From: an uncultured Cryomorphaceae bacterium
GTDB lineage: Bacteria; Bacteroidota; Bacteroidia; Flavobacteriales; Schleiferiaceae
DNA: 8,826 nt
Assembly: GCA_937900215.1 (NCBI GenBank)
Contig: CALCFH010000282.1
Coordinates: forward strand, 1 to 8,826
Direction: 5' to 3'
Position 1 is the stretch's first letter, and every line of letters starts with the position of its first letter. Shown here piece by piece: positions 1 to 6,661 of this stretch. The position numbers were made by a program, and so were the translations under genes. The notes below the pieces were generated by a model. That model saw only the letters and a list, made by a program, of their open reading frames with translations, was not told the DNA's origin and made no database searches.

Positions 1-633
1 ATTGGCCATTTTGGAATTGATGGAATGACAGGTGCGGAGACCATGTTAACCGGATTTTTAAAAATGTTCAATATTAAGTTTAGAAAAGAAACCGCCATTA
101 AGGAAGTGAGAGAAAAAGAGGTGGAATTGGATAGTGGAGAAGTGCTCCCATCTGATTTTACCATGCTGATGCCGCCCTTCATAGGAGTTGATTTAATTCG
201 AAACTCTCCTGCCTTAAAAGGAACGCATGCAGGCTATTTACCCGTTGCAGATACCTACAGGCACCCTGATTTTCCGAATGTTTGGGCAGCGGGAATTGCA
301 GTAGATGTTAAGCCTCCCTTTAAGGCTGGAAAAGTTCCTTTCTCTGCGCCAAAGACAGGCTATCCCAGCGATGAAACAGCCAAGATTGCGGCAGAAAATA
401 TAGTGCGGGTACACAAAGGTAAAGCCAAGCTAAAGGCAAAATCTTGGGGCGATATTCCAGCCATCTGCGTTATGGATGCTGGGAATAAAGAAGTGATAAT
501 TCTGGGTAATAAACTCTTCCGACCAAGAGGTTTTGCAATTATGATTCCGAACCTATTGGGAGATATAAATAAGGTTTTGTTTGAGAAATACTTTTTGTGG
601 AAGACCAGACATGGATATTCTTTCCTCCCATAA
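1..633 (+). CDS. sqr: Sulfide:quinone oxidoreductase, C-terminal part (5' end outside window)
   Basis: The frame is open from base 1, so the ATG at 25 is internal and the true start lies upstream. About 210 residues are visible. SQR is a membrane-attached FAD enzyme that oxidises sulfide to polysulfide or sulfur and passes electrons to quinone. Seen here: a GHFGI segment at the left edge, PNVWAAGIAVDV (the FAD-contacting part near the C-terminus of this fold), then VPFSAPKTGYPSDE, which matches the conserved PKTGY segment of SQRs. The cysteine in PAICVMDAG (codon 466-468) sits where SQR and flavocytochrome c sulfide dehydrogenase carry a redox-active cysteine. The ending FEKYFLWKTRHGYSFLP resembles the amphipathic membrane-anchoring tail of SQRs. 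The N-terminal Rossmann motif and other catalytic cysteines are not visible, so a related flavoprotein is possible. In a heterotrophic Bacteroidota it would most likely serve sulfide detoxification (inference). It stands alone on its strand here. Confidence 0.85.
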   Translation: MGHFGIDGMTGAETMLTGFLKMFNIKFRKETAIKEVREKEVELDSGEVLPSDFTMLMPPFIGVDLIRNSPALKGTHAGYLPVADTYRHPDFPNVWAAGIAVDVKPPFKAGKVPFSAPKTGYPSDETAKIAAENIVRVHKGKAKLKAKSWGDIPAICVMDAGNKEVIILGNKLFRPRGFAIMIPNLLGDINKVLFEKYFLWKTRHGYSFLP

Positions 634-669
634 CATGAACTCGGTTGTGGTTTTCCGATTCATGATTTG

Positions 670-697
670 AAGATAGGGCGCCTTGGCGCCCTATCTT
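670..697. terminator. Strong perfect hairpin between convergent genes, probable bidirectional terminator
   Basis: A perfect inverted repeat: AAGATAGGGCGCC, TT, then GGCGCCCTATCTT. It is very GC-rich at the core and followed on the plus strand by ATTTTATAG, which fits a rho-independent terminator for the SQR gene ending at 633. Because the arms are symmetrical it can also end transcription of the minus-strand lipoprotein gene, although the run after the hairpin in that direction is only weakly T-rich. The lipoprotein stop codon (696-698) begins inside the outer arm, so stem and coding end overlap. Confidence 0.8.
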
Positions 698-1160
698 ATT
701 TTATAGACCCGAGGTGCGTTATTACAATATTATCTAGATGCGTCTCGAAAATGAGTAAAGCATCTGGCCCTTCAAAGCGATTGTAGACACCTTTTAGTTT
801 TTCGCCATTTACTATCAGTGCCGTGCTGCAGGAAGGAATATCAGAAATAGCTCCGTCGTAGCTGTCGGAAAGACTTAAATAATCGCAATTCTTTAATCCG
901 TCTAAAATACTAGACACCTCTTCGTTGGTTAGAGTAAAAGTGCGCTCGCCCGAAAGTCGAGTGAATTTTAATCCTTTGAAGCGGGCTTCCTTGGTGCTGA
1001 GGTTGAAGTTTACTGAGTAGACCGGACAGGTTCCATAACAAGGAGAGCGGTCTAGGCTAACTTCTACCGTATTGGTTGTGGGGTCGAGCAGCTTGGCATA
1101 TTTTTTTGAACCGCAGCCGAGTACTATCAAAAAGGAGCTTAGAAGAAGTAGAGGTCTCAT
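696..1160 (-). CDS. Small lipoprotein with a DUF6438-like domain
   Basis: The product has 154 residues. It begins with a lipoprotein signal: Arg2, a hydrophobic stretch at 4-15 and a lipobox ending VLGC with the lipidated cysteine at 16, followed by GSKK. The mature part has the pattern SPCYGTCPVYSV (residues 39-50), typical of DUF6438 proteins common in Bacteroidota, and a later SDIPSCSTALIVNGE segment (106-120). Besides Cys16 there are four cysteines (41, 45, 92, 111), which could form two disulfides outside the cytoplasm. The function of the family is not known to me. The ATG overlaps the yidC stop as ATGA, so it should be translated with yidC; this invites but does not prove a role in envelope biogenesis. 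The 3' end runs into the terminator hairpin. The lipoprotein call is firm; the domain name is from memory of the motif. Confidence 0.8.
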   Translation of the reverse strand: MRPLLLLSSFLIVLGCGSKKYAKLLDPTTNTVEVSLDRSPCYGTCPVYSVNFNLSTKEARFKGLKFTRLSGERTFTLTNEEVSSILDGLKNCDYLSLSDSYDGAISDIPSCSTALIVNGEKLKGVYNRFEGPDALLIFETHLDNIVITHLGSIK

Positions 1161-2965
1161 TGTCTGCGTGTTTTACGGTTAGCGGATTCTTGTTGTTTTT
1201 GGGCGATTTCTTCTAGTCTCTTTTGAAACTTACTTTGTTTTTTCGGATTCTTTTTGTTCTCCTGAAGTTTTGCGTGGATGGCCTCATCGTTCACGAAGTA
1301 CCGTATACCAAACTGCTGACCAAAGGTGAGCATATTCGCAACAAAGTAATAATAACTCAGACCTGAAGCATAATTATTAAACACTCCTAAGAAGACCACA
1401 GGCATTAGATACATCATGTATTTAAGCTGTGGGAACTGATTGTTCTGCGGAGTCATCTGATTGTTGAAGTAGGTATACAACAAAGTAGACAAGGTCATTA
1501 AAAGCGTAAACAAGCTTACGTGATCTCCATAAAACGGAATAGAGAATGGCAAGTTGTAAATAGAATCGTAAGTAGATAAATCGTTTGCCCAAAGAAAGCC
1601 TTCTTGTCTTAATTCAATAGACGAAGGGAAGAATCGGAACAGTGCAATTAGTATAGGGAATTGAAGTAATACAGGAACGCATCCACCCAATGGATTTACC
1701 CCTGCTTTTCGATACAACTCCATCAATGCCTGCTGCTTTTTTACAGCCTCTTTGTCTTTGAATTTCTCATTTAGTTCATCCATTTCAGGCTTTAAGACAC
1801 GCATCTTAGCCATAGATAAATAACTCTTATAGGTAAGAGGGAAGAGGACCAATTTAATCAGGAATGCCATTATTAAAATGATGATTCCGTAGTTCATCCC
1901 ATAGCTTTCTAGCCATTTAAAGATGTTAATCACTACCCCTCTATTGATCCATCCAAATATTCCCCAGCCCATAGGAATGAGCTCATCCATATTATAGCCG
2001 TACTCTTTGAGCGTACTATACTTATTGGGTACAAAATACCAATCAGCCGCAAAATTCTCATCGTCTGTACTGCGCATTCTCACGCCCATACGCTTGGTGC
2101 TCGATTCAGACTCTAATGGAAGAGAGGCCAGTTCTACCTTGGTAAATTTGTCTTGGGCAACCAGAACAGAACTGAAGAATTGCTGCTTGAAAGCAACCCA
2201 TCTAAGGTTCTCATGCAGCTCACTGTCTTGACCTGTTAGCGATAGATTATCAACTTTATTCTTTTCATGATCAGCGAAATACAATCCGGTTTGTTGGTTT
2301 TCTGCCTCCAAGTTTAACTCTTGGCGCAGGGCATCCATGTCCCATTGAAAGCCAGACTGTGTTATTCCTAAGCCCGCAGCCTTGACCTCCATATGCAAAG
2401 CATAGCTTTCATCTTCCAATGAATAGACAATCTTCAAACTCTGGCCAGAAGAATGTGGAGCACTGAGGGTGAGTTTGTTGCCGGCCATTTCTCCTTTAAA
2501 GAACAAGCCCTTTGAAGAGTATATTCGCTCTGCTTGCATTTCGTAACTCCATTGGCTGTTCTCCAATTTTATGAGCTCTATAGGCAGACTATCAAAAGTC
2601 TGATAGTTCTTTACTTCCGCCTTGATAATCTGTCCGCCTAAGCTAGAAATGACAAGCCTAAGCTTATTGTTCTCCAAGGTGAAGAACTCTTCTTTTCCTT
2701 CTATTTGAAGTGCGGAATTAAAAAGACCGAATTTCTGAATGCTTTGCTGCGTATACGTAGAAGAGTCGACTAGCTCACTACTGTTTTCCAGTTCTTGAGC
2801 TCCTTCAGCCTGGCTGTTTACTATTGAGTTTAAACTGTCTACTACTGCCTCAGTATCAGCAGAATTCTTAATTGTTTCCGGCTCCGGACGAGTATAGCTA
2901 AACCAAACAAGGATAACGCCAATAAGGGCGAAACCAATGATGGTATTCAAATCCATTTTTTTCAC
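1157..2965 (-). CDS. yidC: Membrane protein insertase YidC (Oxa1 family)
   Basis: YidC inserts and folds inner-membrane proteins, alone or with SecYEG. The 602 residues show the full Gram-negative plan: an N-terminal membrane anchor (about 8-24), a variable Ser/Glu/Asn-rich linker (25-85), a large periplasmic beta domain (about 86-335), then the insertase core. The core starts with the helix YGIIILIMAFLIKLVLFPLT (359-378), whose Lys371 stands in for the positive charge that lines the hydrophilic groove in other YidC proteins. A cytoplasmic helical hairpin follows (380-420), then GGCVPVLLQFPILIALF (427-443), further membrane helices near 484-500, 515-530 and 535-550, and a basic tail (565-602, ending NRKTRRQ) suited to ribosome contact. 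The start is GTG at 2963-2965; an ATG three codons on (2956) is the alternative. I keep GTG because KKMDLNTIIGF resembles the KKLDLNSIIGF start of flavobacterial YidC. It begins 6 nt after the pyrG stop. Confidence 0.96.
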   Translation of the reverse strand: MKKMDLNTIIGFALIGVILVWFSYTRPEPETIKNSADTEAVVDSLNSIVNSQAEGAQELENSSELVDSSTYTQQSIQKFGLFNSALQIEGKEEFFTLENNKLRLVISSLGGQIIKAEVKNYQTFDSLPIELIKLENSQWSYEMQAERIYSSKGLFFKGEMAGNKLTLSAPHSSGQSLKIVYSLEDESYALHMEVKAAGLGITQSGFQWDMDALRQELNLEAENQQTGLYFADHEKNKVDNLSLTGQDSELHENLRWVAFKQQFFSSVLVAQDKFTKVELASLPLESESSTKRMGVRMRSTDDENFAADWYFVPNKYSTLKEYGYNMDELIPMGWGIFGWINRGVVINIFKWLESYGMNYGIIILIMAFLIKLVLFPLTYKSYLSMAKMRVLKPEMDELNEKFKDKEAVKKQQALMELYRKAGVNPLGGCVPVLLQFPILIALFRFFPSSIELRQEGFLWANDLSTYDSIYNLPFSIPFYGDHVSLFTLLMTLSTLLYTYFNNQMTPQNNQFPQLKYMMYLMPVVFLGVFNNYASGLSYYYFVANMLTFGQQFGIRYFVNDEAIHAKLQENKKNPKKQSKFQKRLEEIAQKQQESANRKTRRQ

Positions 2966-2971
2966 AATAGT

Positions 2972-4588
2972 CTAGTTTGGGGTGCGCGCTGACGCCAAAA
3001 CGGCAGCTATAAATTGTACAAATAGAGGGTGAGGACGAGCAACAGTGCTCTTATATTCTGGGTGGAATTGAACTCCAACGAACCATGGATGATCATTGAG
3101 TTCAATAATTTCTACTAAGCCTGAACTCGGATTAATTCCGGTCATCAGCATGCCATTTTGCTCAAACTGCTCATAATATTTATTATTGAATTCAAATCTG
3201 TGGCGATGACGTTCAGAAATGATTTTTCTGCGGTAAACATCGTAGGCTTTGCTGCCTTCCTTTAATTCGCAATCGCACGCGCCCAAGCGCATGGTGCCAC
3301 CTTTGTTCACTACGCTTTTCTGATTGTTCATTAAAGCAATTACAGGGTGCTTTGTTTCAGGATTAATTTCGGTAGAATTGGCGCCTTCTAGTTTCAAAAC
3401 ATTGCGAGCGAACTCAATTACAGCAGCTTGCATTCCCAAGCAAATGCCTAAGAAAGGCACTTTGTTTTCCCGGGCATAGCGAACCATTTCTAGTTTGCCT
3501 TCGAAGCCACGCTCTCCAAAACCAGGGGCAACCAAAACTCCATCTAAGCCCTTCATATCTTCCTCAACATCTACAGATTCAAGTCGATCTGAATGAATCC
3601 AGCGAATATTTACCTTGCATTCATTGGCAGCACCAGCATGAATAAAAGATTCTGCTATCGATTTATAGCTGTCTTTCAGCTCTACATATTTTCCAACCAA
3701 ACCAATGCACACCTCTGCCTTGGGGTATTTTAGACGATATAAAAAATCTTTCCAATTGTCTAAATCGGGCTCGTTATTGTAGGGAAGATTTAGCCTTTTG
3801 AGCACCACCTCATCTAGGCGTTCCTTCGACATTAAGATTGGAACCGCATATATTGTATCGGCATCACGTGCCTCAATAACGGCTTCCTTTTTAACATTGC
3901 AGAAGAGAGCAAGCTTTCTCTTGATCTCGTCGTTGAGGGCCATCTGCGTTCTACAAACCAAGATATCAGGTTGCAGACCAGATTCCAGCAATGTCTTAAC
4001 GCTGTGTTGAGTAGGCTTTGTTTTAAGTTCGCCAGTGGCTGCGAGGAAAGGAATAAGTGTAAGGTGAATAACCATGCAATCTTCTCCCAATTCCCATTTC
4101 AATTGACGGACCGCTTCGATGTAAGGCAGGGCCTCTATATCGCCAACGGTGCCACCTATTTCTGTAATTACCAGTTCAAATTCTCCAGTGTTACCTAGAA
4201 GCTTGATACGATGTTTGATCTCATCTGTTATGTGCGGAATGACCTGAACAGTCTTACCAAGAAATTCCCCTTTTCGTTCTTTGTCGATGACAGATTGGTA
4301 GATTCTACCCGTAGTAACATTGTTTGCTTGACTGGTCGGTCTATTCAAAAAACGCTCGTAATGCCCTAGATCTAAGTCGGTTTCTGCCCCATCATCGGTA
4401 ACATAGCATTCGCCATGCTCGTACGGATTCAGCGTACCTGGATCAATATTAATATAGGGGTCAAGTTTTTGAATGGTAACACTATACCCTCTAGCTTGCA
4501 GTAGTTTAGCTAAAGAAGCAGCGATGATTCCTTTACCTAGAGATGAGGTTACCCCTCCTGTTACGAAAATGTATTTTGTTGCCGACAT
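2972..4588 (-). CDS. pyrG: CTP synthase (glutamine hydrolysing)
   Basis: Converts UTP to CTP using ATP and ammonia from glutamine, the last step of de novo CTP synthesis; a cytosolic tetramer that can form filaments. The 538 residues match the usual length. The N-terminal synthetase domain (1 to about 267) opens with KYIFVTGGVTSSLGKG, which holds the ATP-binding loop, followed by QKLDPYINIDPGTLNPYEHG (40-59) and TEIGGTVGDIE (142-152). The C-terminal class I glutamine amidotransferase domain (about 293-538) has an oxyanion loop in APGFGERG (354-361), the nucleophile Cys383 in GICLGMQ, and His509 and Glu511 in FHPEY, so the catalytic triad is complete. The ATG at 4586-4588 gives the canonical MSATKYIFVTGG start. 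It lies 52 nt after fbp and 6 nt before yidC; pyrG followed by yidC is a familiar order in Bacteroidota. Confidence 0.98.
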   Translation of the reverse strand: MSATKYIFVTGGVTSSLGKGIIAASLAKLLQARGYSVTIQKLDPYINIDPGTLNPYEHGECYVTDDGAETDLDLGHYERFLNRPTSQANNVTTGRIYQSVIDKERKGEFLGKTVQVIPHITDEIKHRIKLLGNTGEFELVITEIGGTVGDIEALPYIEAVRQLKWELGEDCMVIHLTLIPFLAATGELKTKPTQHSVKTLLESGLQPDILVCRTQMALNDEIKRKLALFCNVKKEAVIEARDADTIYAVPILMSKERLDEVVLKRLNLPYNNEPDLDNWKDFLYRLKYPKAEVCIGLVGKYVELKDSYKSIAESFIHAGAANECKVNIRWIHSDRLESVDVEEDMKGLDGVLVAPGFGERGFEGKLEMVRYARENKVPFLGICLGMQAAVIEFARNVLKLEGANSTEINPETKHPVIALMNNQKSVVNKGGTMRLGACDCELKEGSKAYDVYRRKIISERHRHRFEFNNKYYEQFEQNGMLMTGINPSSGLVEIIELNDHPWFVGVQFHPEYKSTVARPHPLFVQFIAAVLASARTPN

Positions 4589-4607
4589 GCACAGTTTTAA
4601 GCAGCGG

Positions 4608-4615
4608 CAAAGCTA
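4608..4615 (-). promoter_or_regulatory. Candidate -7 promoter box for pyrG-yidC-lipoprotein
   Basis: On the minus strand this reads TAGCTTTG, an exact match to the Bacteroidota -7 consensus TAnnTTTG. The best upstream partner is TTC at 4638-4640, 22 nt away, one base off the TTG -33 consensus and overlapping the fbp stop codon. Initiation just downstream would leave a leader of only about 15 nt before the pyrG ATG. It would allow pyrG to be transcribed independently of fbp. The weak -33 element keeps this tentative. Confidence 0.4.
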
Positions 4616-4640
4616 CAATTTAAAAAAGGGTAGTTCTGAA

Positions 4641-5660
4641 TTAAGAGACTAGATCTGCGTACTGTTTCATAAATCTTTCAGCCTCTTCCACCATTTCTAC
4701 CGAACCGATGAAATAAGGCACTCTTTGATGTAGATGGGTGGGTACTATTTCCATAATTCTTCCATATCCATCTGTTGCCTTTCCTCCTGCTTGCTCTGCA
4801 ATGAATGCCAATGGATTGCACTCGTATAAGAGACGTAGTTTACCGTTCGGAGCAGTGGTTCCCTTTGGATAGATGTAAATTCCTCCTTTGAGCATATTTC
4901 GGTGAAAATCAGAAACCAAAGAACCAATATAACGCGAAGAGTAGGGTCTGTTAGATTCTGGATGAAACTCTTGGCAGTATTTGATATACTTCTTTACCCC
5001 TTCTGGGAAATGCACATAGTTTCCCTCATTAATTGAGTAAATTTTGCCTGTTTTAGGAATCGTTAGGTCGGGATGAGAAAGGTAAAAACTTCCAATGCCC
5101 GGATCGAAAGTAAACCCATTGACACCTCTTCCTGTCGTATACACCAGCATGGTGCTCGATCCATATACAATGTATCCCGCGGCTACCTGCTCATTTCCAG
5201 GCTGTAAAAAATCTGCTAGTTGAACAGGAGTTCCGGGTTCTGAAACACGGCGGTAAATGCTAAAAATGGTTCCTACGGAAACGTTCACGTCAATATTCGA
5301 AGACCCATCCAAAGGATCTATGAGAACTACATACTTGGCGGTATTGTGTATTGGATCGTTAAAAGAAATAAAATCTTCCTCTTCTTCCGAGCCAACTCCG
5401 CAGACTTCTCCACGTGCTCTTAGAGATCTAATAAAAATATCATTCGCAAATACATCAAGCTTTTGCTGATCCTCACCTTGAACATTTTCATTTCCTGCCG
5501 CACCTCGGATGTCTGCCAGTCCAGCTTTATTGATTTCTCGATTCACAACCTTCGCCGCAATACGCAAAGAGCTAAGAAGTTGAGAGAGTTCTCCAGAGGC
5601 ATACGGAAAGTCGCGTTGATTTTCAACAATGAATTCACCAAGAGTTAAGGGTAGTTTCAT
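4641..5660 (-). CDS. fbp: Fructose-1,6-bisphosphatase, class I
   Basis: Hydrolyses fructose 1,6-bisphosphate to fructose 6-phosphate, the committed step of gluconeogenesis, in the cytosol with Mg2+. With the ATG at 5658-5660 the protein has 339 residues and starts MKLPLTLGEFIVENQ, as class I enzymes do. Seen: metal-binding acidic run SEEEED (91-96), the signature DPLDGSSNIDVNVSVGTIFS (115-134), sugar-phosphate-binding stretches RYIGSLVSDFHRNMLKGG (243-260) and NGKLRLLYECNPLAF (272-286) with metal-ligand candidate Glu280, and AEQAGGKATDG near the end. The frame is open 14 codons further up to a TTG (5702), but that extension falls inside the promoter candidate and has no match in the family, so I reject it. 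The gene is first in its strand block, 52 nt before pyrG, and divergent from the GNAT gene. No Shine-Dalgarno sequence is visible. Confidence 0.97.
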   Translation of the reverse strand: MKLPLTLGEFIVENQRDFPYASGELSQLLSSLRIAAKVVNREINKAGLADIRGAAGNENVQGEDQQKLDVFANDIFIRSLRARGEVCGVGSEEEEDFISFNDPIHNTAKYVVLIDPLDGSSNIDVNVSVGTIFSIYRRVSEPGTPVQLADFLQPGNEQVAAGYIVYGSSTMLVYTTGRGVNGFTFDPGIGSFYLSHPDLTIPKTGKIYSINEGNYVHFPEGVKKYIKYCQEFHPESNRPYSSRYIGSLVSDFHRNMLKGGIYIYPKGTTAPNGKLRLLYECNPLAFIAEQAGGKATDGYGRIMEIVPTHLHQRVPYFIGSVEMVEEAERFMKQYADLVS

Positions 5661-5674
5661 GTATAGGGGGTTTG

Positions 5675-5691
5675 GATATTTCCCAAATATC
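5675..5691. promoter_or_regulatory. 7-bp inverted repeat in the fbp leader, possible operator or hairpin
   Basis: The sequence GATATTT, CCC, AAATATC is a perfect inverted repeat with a 3-nt centre, 15 to 31 nt before the fbp ATG and just downstream of the promoter candidate. It could be a repressor site over the transcription start or a weak AT-rich RNA hairpin in the leader. No T-run follows it in the fbp direction, so it is not an obvious attenuator. Its function is unproven. Confidence 0.3.
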
Positions 5692-5699
5692 GAAAAAAT

Positions 5700-5727
5700 C
5701 AAGTCTATGGCAGCATGAAAAAGTCAA
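5700..5727 (-). promoter_or_regulatory. Candidate promoter for fbp
   Basis: On the minus strand there is TTG (5725-5727), 17 nt of spacer, then TAGACTTG (5700-5707). This matches the Bacteroidota arrangement TTG, 17-23 nt, TAnnTTTG with one mismatch in the -7 box. Transcription would start near 5690-5695, giving a leader of about 30-35 nt before the ATG at 5660. An AATTC-CAT-GAATT inverted repeat (5726-5738) overlaps the -33 side. No comparably good promoter is visible for the divergent GNAT gene; the best pair is TTG at 5779-5781 with TAATTAAG at 5802-5809, two mismatches. Confidence 0.45.
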
Positions 5728-5830
5728 TTCCATGAATTAAATACAACTTTATGCTCTATCCGCTTTTTCTTAGTAGGATTGTAGACGCTTTTTAAGCCGT
5801 TTAATTAAGATGTACAACTGAATTATTCCA

Positions 5831-6280
5831 ATGGAACAAATAGAATACCGACTGATCGAAAGGGGAGATGAACCTTCTTTAATGAAATTGATAATAGAAT
5901 TGGCCATTTTTGAAAGAGAACCACAGGCAGTGGTCATCTCAGAGGCGGATTTAACCCAAGCTCTTTTTGAGAAAAAAATCTGTTACGGATGGGTAGCCCA
6001 CTTGAATTCAGAATGCGTTGGAATGGCTATTTGTTACACTCGATTTTCTACTTGGAAGGGAGAGTGTAGCTTTTTGGAAGACCTTGTGGTTGCGCAAGAG
6101 CATAGAGGGAAGGGAATAGGCAAGGCCTTGCTGCAGAGAGTTCTGGCCTACGCCAAACAAAACAATCAGGCCTACACCATGTGGCAGGTGCTGGATTGGA
6201 ATGAAGGGGCGATTGAGTTTTATAAAAAGATGGGGGCTGAATTCGAAACCGAATGGCTCAATGTGAAGCACTATGTATAA
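5831..6280 (+). CDS. GNAT family N-acetyltransferase, spermidine/thialysine acetyltransferase-like
   Basis: A 149-residue single-domain acetyltransferase that should transfer the acetyl group of acetyl-CoA to an amine. The beta4 strand and pyrophosphate loop are clear: LEDLVVAQEHRGKGIGKALL (82-101), with RGKGIG at 92-97 as the acetyl-CoA motif. Then comes VLDWNEGAIEFYKKMGAE (120-137), where Tyr131 is the usual general acid. The motifs LEDxxV, the WNExxIxFYKxxGA pattern and an N-terminal LIIELAIFERE segment all resemble eukaryotic SSAT1/SSAT2, which acetylate spermidine, spermine or thialysine. This suggests a small polyamine or lysine-like substrate, but GNAT specificity cannot be settled from sequence. 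The gene diverges from fbp, an arrangement I recall from other Flavobacteria, and converges on the polyamine genes downstream. The ATG at 5831 is the first in frame, without a Shine-Dalgarno sequence. Confidence 0.88.
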   Translation: MEQIEYRLIERGDEPSLMKLIIELAIFEREPQAVVISEADLTQALFEKKICYGWVAHLNSECVGMAICYTRFSTWKGECSFLEDLVVAQEHRGKGIGKALLQRVLAYAKQNNQAYTMWQVLDWNEGAIEFYKKMGAEFETEWLNVKHYV

Positions 6281-6314
6281 CAGCAGAAAACCACGGAAAT
6301 GGGGTTTTCTGTTG
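6281..6314 (+). terminator. Rho-independent terminator after the GNAT gene
   Basis: The stop codon is followed directly by a 12-bp stem with one G-T pair: CAGCAGAAAACC (6281-6292) pairs with GGTTTTCTGTTG (6303-6314) across a 10-nt loop. A T-rich stretch, AGATTATTTTAAA, follows. The A-run in the left arm and T-run in the right arm may also help end the convergent minus-strand transcript arriving from 6345. Confidence 0.7.
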
Positions 6315-6344
6315 AGATTATTTTAAAGGTGCGCGCTGGCGAGT

Positions 6345-6644
6345 TTAATCGTCTGAGTCGTCAACATCCGAATCAGATACGTCTAAATCTTTTTCACTAC
6401 CATCGTCGTCGCCATCGTCGTCGTCGTCGAGGAAAGCCTCTACAACTTTATCCAACTCTATTCCCACTTTAACCAAATACTTGGTATCGTTGGTTTCAAG
6501 GGGAATGGATTGAATATTTTCTCCTTTAGCATTTTTAAACTTCACTACAAAATCCTCACATCCATACGGATAAGTGTCTGTGAGGAGTATTAACAAATCC
6601 TCAGTGATGTTTTTATAATCTACTATTACTCTTTTCTTTTCCAT
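6345..6644 (-). CDS. Small protein with highly acidic Asp-rich C-terminal tail, unknown function
   Basis: With the ATG at 6642-6644 the protein has 99 residues. Residues 1-72 look like a compact alpha/beta domain (MEKKRVIVDYKNITEDLLIL, then FVVKFKNAKGE and SIPLETNDTKYLVKVGIEL). Residues 73-99 are 16 Asp and one Glu among 27, with Gly and Ser between, and are surely disordered. No signal peptide or membrane segment is seen. I recall similar small acidic-tailed proteins in Flavobacteria, sometimes labelled DNA primase in databases; nothing here supports primase activity. The gene starts 17 nt after the DHS-like stop, so it is probably last in the speA transcript. A GTG at 6680 would add 12 residues overlapping the upstream gene; the ATG gives the cleaner start. 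A role as an acidic partner of a polyamine enzyme or as a polycation buffer is speculation from composition and position only. Confidence 0.75.
   Translation of the reverse strand: MEKKRVIVDYKNITEDLLILLTDTYPYGCEDFVVKFKNAKGENIQSIPLETNDTKYLVKVGIELDKVVEAFLDDDDDGDDDGSEKDLDVSDSDVDDSDD
6401..6430. repeat. Short (GAC/GAT)n trinucleotide tract inside a coding region
   Basis: The plus strand carries a run of TCG triplets interrupted by one GCC and one extra A, coding on the minus strand for the Asp-Gly-Asp run of the acidic protein. Triplet gain or loss by slippage would change only the number of Asp residues and keep the frame. Confidence 0.6.
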
Positions 6645-6661
6645 AATGTCAATTACCAAAT

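Noticed and set aside
3798..4198. Two plus-strand open frames antisense to pyrG.
   Set aside because: Both lie inside the highly conserved pyrG coding region and have low-complexity, unrecognisable products.
4589..4640. A terminator between fbp and pyrG, suggested by a T6 run at 4622-4627 on the minus strand.
   Set aside because: No stem precedes the T-run, so read-through from fbp into pyrG remains possible.
5661..5702. Upstream extension of fbp to a TTG at 5702, adding 14 residues.
   Set aside because: The added residues match nothing in the family, the TTG lies within the promoter candidate, and the ATG at 5660 gives the canonical start.
6008..6271. An 87-codon minus-strand open frame antisense to the GNAT gene.
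   Set aside because: It is fully contained in a convincing gene, has no recognisable domain and no promoter or start context of its own.
2981..6341. GGTGCGCGCTG occurs at 2981-2991 and again at 6328-6338, each near the 3' end of a minus-strand gene, with a longer 14-nt near match.
   Set aside because: Several 11-nt repeats are expected by chance in a window of this size; one copy is coding for the PyrG tail. Only a genome-wide count would make it meaningful.
6345..6644. DNA primase as a label for the acidic small protein.
   Set aside because: No zinc-binding or TOPRIM motif is present in the 99 residues; the label seems to be a propagated database error.
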